Position numbers and translations under genes: made by a program. Source: Streptomyces sp. GESEQ-35 (lineage in GTDB: Bacteria; Actinomycetota; Actinomycetes; Streptomycetales; Streptomycetaceae). Taken from it: a DNA stretch of 64,000 nucleotides. Under the pieces are notes generated by a model. That model was not told where the DNA came from, made no database searches, and was given only the letters and a program-made list of their open reading frames with translations. This document shows positions 63,933 through 64,000 of the stretch, one piece after another (the stretch's first letter is position 1; each line of letters begins with the position of its first letter). The stretch lies in contig NZ_JAFFSX010000002.1 of NCBI RefSeq assembly GCF_017948485.1, positions 372,001 through 436,000 of the forward strand, written 5' to 3'.

Positions 63933-64000
63933 ACGGCACCTCCACGCGCGTTGTAGACGACGCCGTCGGCGTCGACCGCATCCCGATAGTTCCGGAACAC
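63929..64000 (-). CDS. C-terminal end of an upstream cotranscribed protein
   Basis: Only the last 23 codons are in the window, ending [10 protein letters not shown] and TGA. The stop overlaps the isomerase start. Such isomerases often sit beside Gfo/Idh/MocA oxidoreductases or sugar enzymes, but the fragment is too short to name. Confidence 0.6.
   Translation of the reverse strand: MFRNYRDAVDADGVVYNARGGAV

Overview
The window is high-GC actinomycete chromosomal DNA and almost certainly Streptomyces. The evidence is strong G/C bias at third codon positions, frequent GTG and TTG starts, GTGA/ATGA overlaps between operon genes, and typical families: ROK regulator, DUF2637 protein, PucR regulator, HATPase_c anti-sigma-like protein, SigR-like sigma factor and a very large secreted subtilase. 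Four copies of an interspersed repeat containing TGGTCGCGCAGTTCCCCGCG also fit. I see no rRNA, tRNA, CRISPR array, prophage or intact insertion sequence. It reads as ordinary chromosome carrying several catabolic islands.

Layout. (1) 1-6460, minus strand: a sugar-polymer locus made of a ROK regulator, a secreted GH30-type glycosidase with a ricin-B domain, a sugar-binding lipoprotein and two ABC permeases. Two near-identical promoters (17-bp spacers) precede the ROK gene and the lipoprotein gene. (2) 6664-9391: an AldO-like alditol oxidase and a radical-SAM protein with an unusual Cx8CxxC motif. (3) 9935-11431: one protein combining a sigma-4-like HTH, a zinc anti-sigma motif, one membrane segment and an extracellular CBM2. 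(4) 11470-22945: a large catabolic cluster with a DUF1932 dehydrogenase, a DUF6282 metal-dependent hydrolase-like protein, a NitT/TauT-type ABC importer, TcuA/TcuB (tricarballylate oxidation type), a ThDP decarboxylase-like enzyme, an MmgE/PrpD enzyme and an aldehyde dehydrogenase. It starts at a promoter overlapped by a perfect palindrome. This combination is the best candidate here for an undescribed pathway. (5) 23181-26209: RsgA and an Ada/AlkA-Ogt DNA-alkylation repair pair. (6) 26300-38976: a PPOX-fold oxidoreductase, a DUF456 protein, a TrmB/LuxR-like regulator, a giant S8 protease whose gene carries the interspersed repeat in frame, a PP2C-like pseudophosphatase, an AlkD-like protein, a membrane-spanning HTH protein, a HATPase_c protein and a DUF2637 protein. 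(7) 39279-41884: a FhuF-like reductase behind an iron box, a GntR regulator and a TPR-like protein with a 177-bp nested inverted repeat just upstream. (8) 42197-51847: purine catabolism (PucR, three-subunit xanthine dehydrogenase, NCS2 permease, XdhC, an amidohydrolase-like protein). (9) 51964-55012: SRPBCC, DUF2278/lamin-tail and vanadium-haloperoxidase-like proteins. (10) 55019-60008: a CooC/MinD-like ATPase pair divergent from a four-gene zinc ABC operon across two Zur-box-like sites. (11) 59965-64000: a 2Fe-2S protein, MarR regulator, DHA2 exporter, SigR-like sigma factor and a sugar isomerase/epimerase with the tail of its upstream partner.

How the genes work together. Region 1 is a self-contained polymer-degradation, uptake and control unit. 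In region 4 the importer feeds a flavin/Fe-S dehydrogenase pair and then lyase, decarboxylase and aldehyde-oxidation steps. Region 8 imports purines and oxidises hypoxanthine/xanthine under PucR. Region 10 links zinc import with a putative metal-handling ATPase under shared zinc control. All functions are inferred from sequence features read by eye; no database search was possible.
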